From contig JAQTNZ010000140.1 of NCBI GenBank assembly GCA_028713595.1, forward strand, positions 1 through 6,869: a stretch of 6,869 bases of DNA. Reading direction: 5' to 3'. The notes under the pieces are model-generated. The model saw only the letters and a list, made by a program, of their open reading frames with translations, made no database searches and was not told the DNA's origin. The stretch's first letter is position 1, and each line of letters starts with the position of its first letter. This DNA is from Methylovulum sp. (GTDB lineage Bacteria; Pseudomonadota; Gammaproteobacteria; Methylococcales; Methylomonadaceae). Shown in pieces: positions 6,430 to 6,869 of the stretch. The translations under genes and the position numbers were made by a program.

Positions 6430-6869
6430 ATGCGTGAGCTGCTCGATAAAATCAAAACCTTGGTCGTGTACGATGCCGACACCGATTTTTATGCGAAAAT
6501 TTTCCCCGATTCCGTACCCCGCAAAGACCTGTTCCGTATGAGGCGGATGGGGCTGGCGGATTTGCCGCAAGTCTTGGCGATTGAAAATAAAAACTACCTG
6601 TTCCCGTGGGAAGAGGACATTTTTGAAGATTGCCTCAAATCAGGCTATAGCTGTTGGGTATGTGAGGAACTGGGGCGGGTGCTGGGCTATTGCCTATTGT
6701 CCGTCGCCGTGGGCGAGGCGCATATCCTGAACATTTCCGTAGACCCCGCCGAGCAAGGCCAAGGATGCATACAAAGATACGAAAAAAACTTGCTTTTCTT
6801 TCCGTGTCTTTCGGCCTTTGGCTCTCTTTATACTTTTTTTTGTACCTTTGTAGCATGGAATCACTACTT
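6430..6869 (+). CDS. rimI: RimI-like N-acetyltransferase, C-terminal part replaced at 6766
   Basis: RimI acetylates the N-terminal alanine of ribosomal protein S18 with acetyl-CoA, and the GNAT fold is recognisable. Residues 36-112 read as RimI: 'RMRRMGLADLPQVLAIENKNYLFPW' (36-60), 'SCWVCEELGRVLGYCLLSVAVGEAHILNISVDP' (74-106) and the acetyl-CoA loop up to EQGQG (108-112). The expected loop is Q/R-x-x-G-x-G followed by a helix (GxGRxLL). Here the reading becomes QGQG-CIQRYEKN..., which is not RimI-like. The frame then stays open by chance to the edge in low-complexity sequence. Homology therefore stops at base 6765, about 35-40 residues short of a full protein, and the product would be inactive. 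ATG 6430 has AAGGA (6417-6421) 8 bases upstream. It gives a 35-residue N-terminal extension compared with usual RimI, whose start would match ATG 6538. See the inverted-repeat entry for the foreign segment. Confidence 0.8.
   Translation, partial: MRELLDKIKTLVVYDADTDFYAKIFPDSVPRKDLFRMRRMGLADLPQVLAIENKNYLFPWEEDIFEDCLKSGYSCWVCEELGRVLGYCLLSVAVGEAHILNISVDPAEQGQGCIQRYEKNLLFFPCLSAFGSLYTFFCTFVAWNHY
6765..6856. repeat. Imperfect inverted-repeat segment interrupting rimI
   Basis: The left arm is 6765-6788 (ATGCATACAAAGATACG plus seven A's). The right arm, read on the minus strand from 6856 to 6834, is ATGCTACAAAGGTACA plus seven A's. They agree at 21 of 24 aligned columns, with one indel and two substitutions. 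The centre (6789-6833) is pyrimidine-rich (CTTTCC...TCTTTCGGCC). The segment from 6766 on has 37 G/C in 104 bases, clearly poorer than the genes before it. It encodes nothing recognisable. It could be a MITE-like insertion or the two facing promoters of an unrelated genome joined here. No convincing target-site duplication is visible, but only 13 bases remain to the right of the right arm. Confidence 0.6.

Noticed and set aside
6635..6856. 73-codon minus-strand ORF at the right edge
   Set aside because: It spans the junction at 6765/6766, reading partly antisense to rimI and partly through the inverted repeat. Its Lys/Arg-rich start is simply the A-rich arm.
6765..6856. Integron attC site
   Set aside because: The arms lack the RYYYAAC / GTTRRRY core sites, and no integrase or cassette structure is nearby.
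1..6869. CRISPR array, tRNA or rRNA genes
   Set aside because: No regularly spaced direct repeats, no cloverleaf with a TTCRANY T-loop in a fitting layout, and no rRNA-like sequence were seen by eye on either strand.

Overview
The window looks like a chromosomal segment of a gammaproteobacterium, probably of the methanotroph order Methylococcales. That placement is an inference. It rests on a B. subtilis-type pssA next to leuA, a leuA–uracil-DNA glycosylase–rimI run, a PEP-CTERM surface protein, an SBBP-repeat protein, and moderately GC-rich housekeeping genes. No database search was possible.

Left part (1-2270), accessory in character. It opens inside an SBBP beta-propeller protein whose start lies off the window. 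A 332-base gap follows, with a weak terminator-like hairpin and one copy of a ~50-base repeat. Next comes an AT-rich gene for a small exported PEP-CTERM protein (1248-1949). A second, same-orientation copy of the repeat lies just beyond it, so the gene sits between two repeat copies. Right after the second copy is a 36-codon stretch that reads like the tail of a lost gene (2160-2270). It runs convergently into the stop codon of the next gene.

Middle part (2267-4032). A minus-strand single-domain cyclic-nucleotide-binding protein is divergent from pssA, across a 327-base spacer that carries a clear TATAAT. pssA (phosphatidylserine synthase, membrane lipid synthesis) is followed by an unrecognised small basic protein of 57-60 residues.

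Right part (4094-6765), a compact plus-strand run. leuA (first step of leucine synthesis) has a perfect 8-bp hairpin shortly before its start. A family 4 iron-sulfur uracil-DNA glycosylase starts 11 bases after leuA, and a rimI-like N-acetyltransferase starts 16 bases after that. The short gaps suggest co-transcription, though the three products work in unrelated processes.

Right edge (6766-6869). The rimI reading breaks off exactly in its acetyl-CoA-binding loop. It is replaced by AT-rich sequence (37 G/C in 104 bases) built as an imperfect inverted repeat of about 24 bases around a 45-base centre. Both arms also contain TAnnTTTG motifs like those of Bacteroidetes promoters. Either a small inverted-repeat element has inserted into rimI, or foreign DNA has been joined there, possibly as an assembly or library chimera. 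This is the most unusual signal in the window.
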